Source: UBA6522 sp963664945 (GTDB lineage Bacteria > Pseudomonadota > Gammaproteobacteria > Steroidobacterales > Rariloculaceae). Taken from it: a stretch of DNA of 64,000 nucleotides. This document shows positions 9,135 to 16,202 of the stretch, one piece after another (position 1 is the first letter of the stretch; every line of letters begins with the position of its first letter). The position numbers were made by a program, and so were the translations under genes. Below the pieces are notes generated by a model. The model was not told where the DNA came from. It did no database searches and worked only from the letters and a program-made list of their open reading frames with translations. The stretch lies in assembly GCA_963664945.1 (NCBI GenBank), contig OY761822.1, forward strand, positions 4,464,001 to 4,528,000, read 5' to 3'.

Positions 9135-9809
9135 TCAGGTATTGCTGACGATCAGGAAGCGGGCTTTGGCCGGAGGATCGAACACGCTGCTGTAAAAGAA
9201 GCTATCCCTGATTTCCTCAATGCCGAAATGCGGGGAAATCAGGTCCAGAATTTGTTTCTTTTCAAAATGGTACGGCATCTGGATGAGCTTATCGCCGAAC
9301 TTGTCGTAATTGACGAAACGCTCTTCCTCGCTGCTCATGATTTTCAGCAGAAGTGTGCCGTCGGGCCGCAGAATCCGTTTAATGCTGGCGACGTATTCGT
9401 AGTGATTGAACATGCAAATCGAATGATAACAACCTCGATCGAGCACGAGGTCGAATCGGTTATCAGACAGGTTTGAAGCGGAAATATCGTCGAGCAAAAA
9501 CTCGATTTGCAAGCCTTGTTCCCCGCCGAGCGCGAGTTTGGCCTGTTTGATGGCGGTCTCGGAAATATCGGTGCCTACTAGCCGGTGGCCCCTGCGGGCA
9601 AGTTCCATCGCCTGCGATCCGCTGCAAGTGCCGAGATCGAGGATGTCGAGTTGGAGCAAATTCCGCTCACGAAAGAATTCTTCGATATCGGGATCGAGTC
9701 GGTCATTGAACCACGGCCATCGATTCTCGCCATGGACGGTATACATCGCATGGTTTTTCCTTTCCCACTTCTCGCGGTTCCACGACTTAAGCTGTTGCCT
9801 GATGTCCAT
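9135..9809 (-). CDS. SAM-dependent class I methyltransferase
   Basis: A 224-residue cytoplasmic protein. Motif I is LDILDLGTCSGSQAMELARR and motif II is HRLVGTDISETAIKQAK; the acidic LLDDISASNL and post-motif FDLVLDRGCYHSI follow, the last resembling thiopurine/TehB-type methyltransferases. I chose the ATG at 9809 (MDIRQQLKSWNREKWERKNH). The open frame extends 42 residues further, but only through the end of the preceding rhamnosidase remnant. GC is lower than the surroundings. It starts 7 nt after the remnant's stop, so the two may once have been co-transcribed. The acceptor substrate is unknown. Confidence 0.8.
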   Translation of the reverse strand: MDIRQQLKSWNREKWERKNHAMYTVHGENRWPWFNDRLDPDIEEFFRERNLLQLDILDLGTCSGSQAMELARRGHRLVGTDISETAIKQAKLALGGEQGLQIEFLLDDISASNLSDNRFDLVLDRGCYHSICMFNHYEYVASIKRILRPDGTLLLKIMSSEEERFVNYDKFGDKLIQMPYHFEKKQILDLISPHFGIEEIRDSFFYSSVFDPPAKARFLIVSNT

Positions 9810-9816
9810 GATCGCG

Positions 9817-10107
9817 TTAAAAATTCGCCGGGGAATGCAACACTGTGAATGTATGGCTGCCCGGCCCGAGCGGATAAACAAGATCGGGTCCGTCCCGTCC
9901 AATGCCGCTCCCGTTGAATTCTTCGCTGATTGCATCGGCGGGAATTTGGACGAGTTCCGGTTCGTAAAAGTTGGCGTCGGCGCGGACTTCGTTGGCCGGG
10001 GGCGTCGGGAGACGCAGAAAAGCCATCGTGTTTTCTGGTATTACGAAGCGGTAATCGTGGATATTGCCATCCACCGACCATTCGCTTTCGATGCGGTCGC
10101 ACATTGA
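9817..10107 (-). pseudogene. GH78 alpha-L-rhamnosidase, C-terminal remnant
   Basis: The minus-strand frame reads MCDRIESEWSVDGNIHDYRF and VIPENTMAFLRLPTPP, then LVYPLGPGSHTFTVLHSP, and stops at 9817. This is the pattern of the C-terminal beta-sandwich of bacterial GH78 rhamnosidases (IES.W...G.F...V.IPPNT.A.V.LP ... GSG.Y.F). The catalytic barrel is absent. Similarity stops near 10107, next to sequence that resembles an IS end, which suggests truncation by an insertion. Confidence 0.6.
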
Positions 10108-10519
10108 ATCGTTGAGGTGGTCCCACTTTCTTGGACAGGTTGTTAAGGTGTACTCCGAGTGACGGACGGAGGGCGGTGTGGAAACCCACCTCTCAAGCTT
10201 CACGCGCTCTTCCTTCGACAAAGCGTTTCCCCGCCGCAACCCGCATCGCACAACCCCCGGCATGCCGATCCAACGCAGGGTGCCATATCCAACCCCATAA
10301 ACGAGTGTAACATTACGTCCCGGCGCGCCGCCCGCGCAAGCGTCAGAAGCTTGCGCTGTAGACCGATTCGCGCCGTGACGAATATGCTGGGATGGCGGCA
10401 CATCGACATGGTTGGACAGATAACAGGATAAATGCAGAGTGAATGGACGGCAACGGCGTCCCGCGCGCCCTGGCTGGCCCCCGATTTGCCCCATCGCGGC
10501 GCCGGATTCCCGTCATCGA
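10108..10519. other. Non-coding, probably IS-derived segment
   Basis: It begins (about 10112-10140) with CCCACTTTCTTGGACAGG, which looks like the end of an IS3-type element, abutting the truncated rhamnosidase. The rest shows no supportable gene. I could not find a partner inverted repeat, so the IS3 assignment is tentative. Confidence 0.3.
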
Positions 10520-10665
10520 GACACCGTCCCCTGCAACAAGCTGCCCAGACCCCCTGCATCCGCTTGACTTTCAACACCAGGCAGACGAGGTTCCACTCGC
10601 CCTGAACCTTGCTCTGACTCCGGTCGATGGGCTCCTCACCGGCCACTGCACGGCCACCGACGCCC
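10520..10665 (-). pseudogene. IS1182-type transposase, C-terminal remnant
   Basis: The minus strand encodes GRAVAGEEPIDRSQSKVQGE followed by WNLVCLVLKVKRMQGVWA. This matches the (K/R)V.GEWNL.C.A.N.KR(L/M) C-terminal signature of IS1182-like DDE transposases. No catalytic core is present and the frame soon runs into unrelated sequence, so this is a relic. Confidence 0.5.
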
Positions 10666-10793
10666 GAGCGCGAAATATAAACGCGGCTTCGGCCGCAGAG
10701 CGGAGCAACGGCCGGGGTGCTTCCCGGTCGCCGGGTCAGATTGAAACATGCCTCGTCGGTCTGAGGCGAAGCCTCGCTAGAGCAGTAGCAGCG

Positions 10794-11105
10794 TTACAGT
10801 CGTATCTTCTCGAAAGTCAGCAAGCCCACGATGAATGTGTCGGCCTGAACCGAATTGCGCACCTCGCTCCAGTCGACAAAAGCACGCTCTGCGTCGCTGA
10901 CTATGCTGAGAACCTCAACCCGTGTGAGCTGTCTCCCCATATCGTAGTCGGCTTCGTGCCGGTGCTGTTGGAGATCGACGAATACCGCCGATACGCTGCG
11001 ACGCAGGCTGGCCTGCCTCGGCCGCCTCGGTTCCTTGGTCGCCAGCAGGGTGGCCTGAGCGAGCAGATCGCGGGCCAGGCTCACGTCGGCGCTGCTAGCG
11101 GGCAT
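10794..11105 (-). pseudogene. HEPN-like small protein, probably internally deleted
   Basis: From the ATG at 11105 the frame gives LARDLLAQATLLATKEPRRP, RQASLRRSVSAVF, then HRHEADYDMGRQLTRVEVLS and AERAFVDWSEVRNSVQADTF. I recall a proteobacterial family with an N-terminal LA..LL...PRRPRQASLRRAVS.AYYALF helix and a C-terminal RHEADYD motif separated by about 60 residues. Here the two halves are joined directly at SVSAVFVDLQQHRHEADYD, so the middle seems deleted, although the frame survives. The family resembles HEPN nucleotide-binding or toxin proteins. Start and function are uncertain. Confidence 0.4.
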
Positions 11106-11548
11106 CTCGGAGCCGGAGCAATTGGCGGCTGTGGACGACGCGATCATCGATTGCAAAACGGGCGCAGAGTTGCTCACGGCGGCGCGGCGAATCGCCGGCG
11201 TAAATTGAACCGCGGAGCAACTGGCGCCGAGCACGTTTTCGTTGTGGAGGCGCAAGCTTCGGCGGTGGGCGGCGGAGAGCGGGGCCAACTGCGCGGCGCG
11301 GTTTGCGGAGTTGGCGGATTCGCCGCCGCGCAATGAGACGTCACACGGCTCGGTCAGCTACGCTGTGAGCGCTCGGCGAACAAACTCGGGGATCGTATGG
11401 TGAAGTAACAGTCTTGGTCATGGTCATGGTCAGCACCTACAGGTTTTGTGCAAGGCGCAACGCCTTCTCGATATCGTTGCTTTGCGTGCGCTTGTCCCCG
11501 CCAGCGAACAGAATAACGATCCTGCCTGCGTGATATGCTCGCTGTTAG
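11106..11548. other. Gene-poor region upstream of intact halogenase
   Basis: About 440 nt with no supportable gene. It includes the tandem hexamer GGTCAT(x2) near 11416. The halogenase that follows lacks an obvious Shine-Dalgarno, unlike copy 1, because similarity between the copies begins only at the start codon. Confidence 0.35.
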
Positions 11549-13033
11549 ATGGAGGAGAAAATTCGCGTAGTCGTCGCCGGCGGCGGAACGGCTGGTTGGT
11601 TGACAGCTTACAGCCTGGTCACGCGGCTGGGTAACCTGCTCGAAATCACCCTGGTCGAATCCGACCAGATCGGAACCGTGGGTGTGGGCGAGGCGACCGT
11701 TCCCACCATCTGCAATTTTCACCATATTTTTAAAGTCGACGAGCGTGAGTTTATGCGCGCTACCCAGGCAACCTTCAAGCTCGGCATTTTATTTGACAAC
11801 TGGGGCGCGCCGGGCGAAAGCTACCTTCACTCGTTCGGTGATATCGGGCAAAGTACCTGGATGGCGGGGTTCCACCAGTACTGGATGGAAGCGCATGCCA
11901 ATGGTTTTGGCGGCAGCCTGGAGGACTATTGCCTCGAATTGAAGGCGGCGAAGGCCGGCAAGTTCGCGGCAAAAGTTGGTGAGACGCCACTGGCGTACGC
12001 CTATCACCTGGACGCAACGGCCTACGCCGGATTTCTGCGGCAAAAAAGCGAATCACTCGGCGTCCGGCGAGTCGAAGGCAAGATTAGCGAAATTACCGTT
12101 GATCCGGTGACGGGTAATGTCCAATCGCTGAAGTTGGAGCAAGACAGACAGATCGCCGGCGATTTCTATATTGATTGCACCGGCTTCAGAGGCCTGCTGC
12201 TCGGCGGTGCATTGGATGTTGAATACGAGGACTGGAGCCATTGGCTGGCCGCCGACCGCGCTCTGGCAGTGCAGACAAGAAGTACCGAGCCGCCTCCCCC
12301 CTATACTCGCGCCATTGCACATTCCTCCGGGTGGCAGTGGCGTATCCCCCTGCAAAGCCGTACCGGCAATGGCCTTGTTTACAGCAGCCGGTTTTGCTCC
12401 GACGACGATGCCCGTGCAACTTTGCTCGGCAATATCACTGGAAAGACCATCACTGAGCCCCGCCCCCTGAGATTCAAAACCGGTATCCGAACAAATCCGT
12501 GGCACAAAAACTGTGTTGCCATTGGTTTGTCGAGCGGCTTTCTCGAGCCACTTGAATCGACCAGCATACACTTGATTACCACTGCGCTGATACGCCTGAT
12601 GAAGCTCTTCCCGTTTTCGGGCGCAATGGCGCCGCTAGCCGAGCATTATAATCGTGAAAACCGGATTGAATGGGAGGCAGTGCGCGATTTTATCATCCTG
12701 CACTACAAGCAGACGCAACGGGACGACAGTGAATTCTGGAATTATTATCGAACCATGGATATCCCGGACAGCCTCGCTCACCGCATGGAGCTCTTTAAGG
12801 AAAACGGCCATGTGTGGCCGGATTTGGTGAATTTGTTTCGCACGCACTCCTGGGTTCAGGTGATGATTGGGCAGGGTTTGATCCCGAAACATCGTCACGG
12901 TGCAGGTCGCATATTGCCACCGGAGGCATTAAGGCGAGAGCTTGAAAAGCTGAGTACTTTTGTAAGTCATAATCTTGCCAAGCTGCCTGATCACGATGAC
13001 TTTATAAAACAGTATTGCCCGGCGCAGAACTGA
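11549..13033 (+). CDS. Flavin-dependent tryptophan halogenase, intact copy
   Basis: 494 residues, the normal length for the PrnA/RebH family. It uses FADH2, O2 and halide to make hypohalous acid that halogenates an indole or similar ring. Visible features: FAD-binding VVAGGGTAGWLTAYSL (residues 8-23); the active-site Lys in TQATFKLGILFDNW (K77, equivalent to PrnA K79); the halogenase WxWxIP motif GWQWRIP (262-267); and the substrate-side LEPLESTSIHL, with E336-S337 matching PrnA E346-S347. It lies 5.2 kb from the disrupted copy and just before tRNA-Thr. A separate flavin reductase is needed; none is adjacent. Substrate may be tryptophan or a peptide or natural product taken up by the nearby receptor (inference). 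Confidence 0.9.
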   Translation: MEEKIRVVVAGGGTAGWLTAYSLVTRLGNLLEITLVESDQIGTVGVGEATVPTICNFHHIFKVDEREFMRATQATFKLGILFDNWGAPGESYLHSFGDIGQSTWMAGFHQYWMEAHANGFGGSLEDYCLELKAAKAGKFAAKVGETPLAYAYHLDATAYAGFLRQKSESLGVRRVEGKISEITVDPVTGNVQSLKLEQDRQIAGDFYIDCTGFRGLLLGGALDVEYEDWSHWLAADRALAVQTRSTEPPPPYTRAIAHSSGWQWRIPLQSRTGNGLVYSSRFCSDDDARATLLGNITGKTITEPRPLRFKTGIRTNPWHKNCVAIGLSSGFLEPLESTSIHLITTALIRLMKLFPFSGAMAPLAEHYNRENRIEWEAVRDFIILHYKQTQRDDSEFWNYYRTMDIPDSLAHRMELFKENGHVWPDLVNLFRTHSWVQVMIGQGLIPKHRHGAGRILPPEALRRELEKLSTFVSHNLAKLPDHDDFIKQYCPAQN

Positions 13034-13113
13034 GCGGCACAGAACGAAGATAACGAATAAGGTCAGAACGTTGTCGGCCCATGGCGGGCCGCGTCGGTTC
13101 GAAGCGGAAAATC

Positions 13114-13189
13114 TGGTGCCGGTGGACGGATTCGAACCGCCGACCCACGCATTACGAATGCGTTGCTCTACCGCCTGAGCTACACCGGC
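13114..13189 (-). tRNA. tRNA-Thr(CGT)
   Basis: The minus strand folds as a full cloverleaf. Acceptor GCCGGTG pairs with CACCGGC; the D stem is GCTC/GAGC; the anticodon stem ACGCA/TGCGT encloses loop TTCGTAA (anticodon CGT, reads ACG, threonine); the T arm has loop TTCGAAT; discriminator A and an encoded CCA follow at 13114-13116. The anticodon arm is the same as that of E. coli thrW. Its 3' end faces the halogenase/IS region, the orientation in which tRNA-targeting islands integrate, but I found no second copy of its 3' end. Confidence 0.95.
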
Positions 13190-13238
13190 AAAGATCTGGC
13201 GAAGGCGGCACATTATCCTTCTTATTGGCCGCGATGCC

Positions 13239-13357
13239 CATAGCCGCGGCGCCATAGTCGCGGCGCGGTAAACCACGCTCCCGGTTGACCGTACCCGCCT
13301 CCGCGTTTCCTGGCCAAGCGTAGCGTCCGGTTCGGTCGTTCGGTCATTCGGTCGCTC
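13239..13357. repeat. Short tandem repeats upstream of the pilus operon
   Basis: Two clusters of short direct repeats lie between tRNA-Thr and fimT. Near 13239-13266 a 14-mer CATAGCCGCGGCGC is repeated with one change. Near 13331-13357 the octamer TTCGGTCG is repeated about three times with small changes. No protein-coding role is evident. Confidence 0.5.
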
Positions 13358-13465
13358 GTGACCGCGCCGCATACCGCATTTCCCGCAATATCGCCCAGAT
13401 TCAACTCTGCCATCGCCACCCCTGCTCCGCTTACGCTGCAGTTCACCGTTTCCGGAGGCAATCGC

Positions 13466-13984
13466 ATGAATCGTAGCCGTGGGGTCACATTGCTGGAACT
13501 GCTGATGGTGCTCGCGGTCGCCGGGGTGCTGGCCGCGGCCGCGGCCCCCGGTCTCGGCGGCTTCATTCTGAACGCGCGCCGCACGGCGGATGTCAACGGC
13601 TTCGTCACCGCGGTGCAACTGGCGCGCGGCGAGGCGTTCAAGCGTGGCCGCACGGTGGTGTTGTGCAAGACCTCCGACGGCACGAATTGCGGCGGCCCGG
13701 ACGTGGAATTCGACCAGGGCTGGATGGTGTTCGTGAACGACGGCAGCGAAAGCCCGCCGCGCCGGGACGCCGATGAACCGCAGCTGTACGCGTACCGGCC
13801 GGAGATGGCGGGAAACATCACCGCGAATCGGCGACTGTTCGAGTTCCGGCCCTTCGGCCGGCGCAGCACCAACGGCACGGTGACTTTCTGCGATCGCCGC
13901 GGGGCGGAGCAGGCGCGAGCGGTTGTCGTCAGCTTCACCGGCCGGCCGCGGGTCACCCGCAACGGCACAGCCTGCCTCCCCTGA
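13466..13984 (+). CDS. fimT: Type IV pilus minor pseudopilin FimT/FimU
   Basis: 172 residues beginning MNRSRGVTLLELLMVLAVAG, a class III prepilin leader cleaved by PilD before the TLLEL segment, with the conserved Glu at +5 and a following hydrophobic helix. The C-terminal domain carries the GspH/FimT pattern, including a paired CxxC-like cysteine set (LCKTSDGTNCGG, TFCDRR, GTACLP). The ATG at 13466 is preceded by GGAGG at about 8 nt. It is first in an operon with pilV, pilW, pilX, pilY1 and pilE and helps prime pilus assembly. The open frame upstream of this start is not used. Confidence 0.88.
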   Translation: MNRSRGVTLLELLMVLAVAGVLAAAAAPGLGGFILNARRTADVNGFVTAVQLARGEAFKRGRTVVLCKTSDGTNCGGPDVEFDQGWMVFVNDGSESPPRRDADEPQLYAYRPEMAGNITANRRLFEFRPFGRRSTNGTVTFCDRRGAEQARAVVVSFTGRPRVTRNGTACLP

Positions 13985-13987
13985 CCC

Positions 13988-14455
13988 GTGAAGTATGAGT
14001 GCGCAGCCGTGCAGAGCGGCCTGAGCCTGGTTGAAACGCTGGTGGCGCTGGTGGTGCTGTCCGTCGGCCTGCTCGGCGTCGCCGCGTTGCAAGTCCAGGG
14101 CATGAGTGCCGGCCAAACCGCAAATTTCCGCACTCACGCGGCCAACCTGGCCGCGGACATGGCGGAGCGAATCCGCGGCAATCCGCTTGGACTCGCCGCG
14201 TACGCCGGGCCCGCGAGCGACAACCGGTGCGCCGCCGACGCGGGCGAAGCGCTCGACTGCACGCCTGAACAGATGGCCGCTCACGACCTGTTTCTCTGGG
14301 AGCGGGCGATTCGCGCCAGCCTGCCCGGCGGCGATTGGCGCATTCAGGTCGATTCCGGTTCCGTGCCCCCGGAATACCGCGTTGAAGTCACCTGGACGGA
14401 ACCCCGCCACGGGCAACTCCGGTACCGGCTGTCGATTCGGGTCCGGCGACGATGA
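13988..14455 (+). CDS. pilV: Type IV pilus minor pilin PilV
   Basis: 155 residues from a GTG at 13988, 3 nt after the fimT stop. The leader ends at SGLSLVETLVALVVLSVGLL, a prepilin peptidase site with the +5 Glu, then the PilV-typical GVAALQVQGMSAGQTANFRT and AADMAERIRGNP. The first gene of the pilVWX-Y1 block, it forms part of the initiation complex at the pilus tip in the inner membrane/periplasm. It overlaps pilW by 4 nt (ATGA), indicating translational coupling. Confidence 0.88.
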   Translation: MKYECAAVQSGLSLVETLVALVVLSVGLLGVAALQVQGMSAGQTANFRTHAANLAADMAERIRGNPLGLAAYAGPASDNRCAADAGEALDCTPEQMAAHDLFLWERAIRASLPGGDWRIQVDSGSVPPEYRVEVTWTEPRHGQLRYRLSIRVRRR

Positions 14456-15570
14456 GTAGCGCACGGTTCGGGCGACCCATGACTTCGGTTTGGGAAAATT
14501 TGACCGCCGGGCGCCGCAACCGACCGGATTGCGGCGCCGGTCGAACGCCACGGGCCGCCGACCGGGGGCTGCCAAACGTCCGCGGGATGACACTGATCGA
14601 AGTGATGGTCGCCATGGCCCTGGGCTCCTTCCTCCTGCTCGGCGCCATGACCGTATTCACCCAGGGGCAGGCGGCGTTCCGGGTGAACGAATCCACCGCG
14701 CGCCTGCAGGAGCACGCCAGGCTGGCCCTGGCCTTCCTGGAGGACGACTTGCGCATGGCCGGGCATTTCGGACTGACCGCGAACCCGGGCGACATCGCGA
14801 ATCGTGCCTCTCCCACGCAACCGGTACCGCCCGGGCTGGCCGTTCGAGGCGACTGCGGACGAAACTGGGCGATCGATCTCGGTTCCCCGGTGGCAGGCAC
14901 CAACAACGGCTTTGGCTGGACCGGTTGCAGGCCGAACGGGCAGGCTCAACCCGGCGCCGATACGCTGGCGGTGCGGCGCACGAGCGAACTCCCTGTCCCG
15001 CCGACCGAAACGCGTCCAGGCACCCTGTACCTGCAGACCGCGCGCTTCGGACGCGGGCTCATTTTCGATGGCGCGGCGCCGCCCCCGGGACCGCCGGCAT
15101 CGCAGTCCCGGTCATTTCAACTGCTGAGCCGCGGCTACTACGTCAGCCGGCGCTCATCGCTGGACACGCCTGGCAACCCGGTGCCGTCGTTGCGGATGAA
15201 GACGCTGGCTGGCAGTTCGCTGGGTCCGAGGCTGGTCGACCAGGAGGTCGTCCCGGGCGTCGAGGATCTCCAGGTCCAGTTCGGCGTGGATACGGACCGG
15301 GCCGGGGCGCCGGGCCGGGGTTCGGTGAATCGCTACGTCAACCCGGGCAACCCGCTGCTCGATCCCGAAGATCCGGCGTTCCTGCCCGAGGCCCGCGTGC
15401 TGGCGGTGCGCGTCTGGCTGCGCGTGCGCGCGCAACGCCCGGAACAGGGTTTTTCCGATACCCGCGAGTACGGCTACGCGGACCGGACTTCGGCGGCTCC
15501 GAATGACGCGTATCGGCGCATCGTCGTGACCCGGACGATTCAATTGCGCAACGCGGGATCGTCTTCGTGA
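14452..15570 (+). CDS. pilW: Type IV pilus minor pilin PilW
   Basis: 372 residues. The prepilin site is RGMTLIEVMVAMALGSFLLL around residue 46, unusually far from the ATG at 14452, so the leader is about 45 residues; an internal start cannot be excluded but none has a good ribosome site. After the helix comes the PilW signature LEDDLRMAGHFGL. It is translationally coupled to pilV upstream (ATGA) and touches pilX downstream (TGATG). Confidence 0.85.
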   Translation: MSSARFGRPMTSVWENLTAGRRNRPDCGAGRTPRAADRGLPNVRGMTLIEVMVAMALGSFLLLGAMTVFTQGQAAFRVNESTARLQEHARLALAFLEDDLRMAGHFGLTANPGDIANRASPTQPVPPGLAVRGDCGRNWAIDLGSPVAGTNNGFGWTGCRPNGQAQPGADTLAVRRTSELPVPPTETRPGTLYLQTARFGRGLIFDGAAPPPGPPASQSRSFQLLSRGYYVSRRSSLDTPGNPVPSLRMKTLAGSSLGPRLVDQEVVPGVEDLQVQFGVDTDRAGAPGRGSVNRYVNPGNPLLDPEDPAFLPEARVLAVRVWLRVRAQRPEQGFSDTREYGYADRTSAAPNDAYRRIVVTRTIQLRNAGSSS

Positions 15571-16202
15571 TGGCCGCCACGCGTCGAGGCATTGGGTTCG
15601 CGCAAGCGGACATCGGACGTCCAGGAGCGCGCATCGGACGTCCAGGAGCGCGCATCGGACGTCCAGGAGCGTGCATCGGACGGCCTCGAACGGACAAGGG
15701 ACGTCTCGACGCGGTCAGGCCGCAACGATGCGGCACGGCCCGGCCAGGCGACCAAGGGCAGTCGGGCATCGCCCTGGTGGTGGCGCTGGTGTTGCTCACG
15801 GCCGTCACGCTGGTCACCGCATCCGCCATGAACACCGCGACGCTGCAGATCGTCATGGCGGGCAATGTGACCTCCTGGGACCTGGCGTTCCAGGCCGCCT
15901 CGACCGGCATCGACCTGGCCATCGCCCGAGGGGGCTTCAGCGTGGAATCGCCGGGCGCCCTCCCCCTGACCCAACTCGGCGACAGTGGCGCGGCCACCGA
16001 GGCCGTGATCGCCTTTTCCGAGTCGACGCCCGTGCCTGACGCGGCGTTCAGCCTGGGCGAGGACTCCGCCGCGCTGCAGGCGTTCCACTTCGAAATCACG
16101 GCTGTGGGTACGGGACCTCGAAATGCCGTCTCGACCCAGCGCCAGGGCTTCTACGTCCTGGGACCGGCCGATCCCGCAGATCCCCGAACCGCACCGCCAT
16201 GA
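15570..16202 (+). CDS. pilX: Type IV pilus assembly protein PilX with repeat-bearing leader
   Basis: About 210 residues. The core begins GQSGIALVVALVLLTAVTLV, the N-terminal hydrophobic helix of PilX, followed by NTATLQIVMAGN and AFQAASTGIDLAIA. The preceding 65-residue leader is unusual and contains three and a half copies of a 7-residue unit, IGRPGAR, encoded by a 21-bp tandem repeat. The ATG at 15570 overlaps the pilW stop (TGATG); a GTG at 15567 is an alternative. It overlaps pilY1 by 4 nt. PilX acts with PilVW and PilY1 to prime pili. Confidence 0.82.
   Translation: MAATRRGIGFAQADIGRPGARIGRPGARIGRPGACIGRPRTDKGRLDAVRPQRCGTARPGDQGQSGIALVVALVLLTAVTLVTASAMNTATLQIVMAGNVTSWDLAFQAASTGIDLAIARGGFSVESPGALPLTQLGDSGAATEAVIAFSESTPVPDAAFSLGEDSAALQAFHFEITAVGTGPRNAVSTQRQGFYVLGPADPADPRTAPP
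15610..15682 (+). repeat. 21-bp in-frame tandem repeat in pilX
   Basis: Units at 15610-15630, 15631-15651 and 15652-15672 read GCATCGGACGTCCAGGAGCGC with at most one change each, plus a 10-nt partial fourth unit. The unit is a multiple of three, so copy-number change alters leader length without breaking the frame. Confidence 0.9.

Noticed and set aside
10443..11336. 297-residue plus-strand open frame
   Set aside because: Composition-driven, antisense to the IS1182 relic and HEPN-like fragment, with no domain signal.
13114..13189. Attachment site of an integrated island at tRNA-Thr
   Set aside because: The orientation is suitable, but I found no duplicated tRNA 3' end and no integrase gene in the window.
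12929..14593. A 554-residue minus-strand open frame over the tRNA and fimT-pilV
   Set aside because: It crosses a tRNA gene and two well-supported pilin genes on the other strand, and its product is compositionally biased.
15610..15682. CRISPR-like array
   Set aside because: Repeat units are contiguous without spacers and lie in frame inside pilX.
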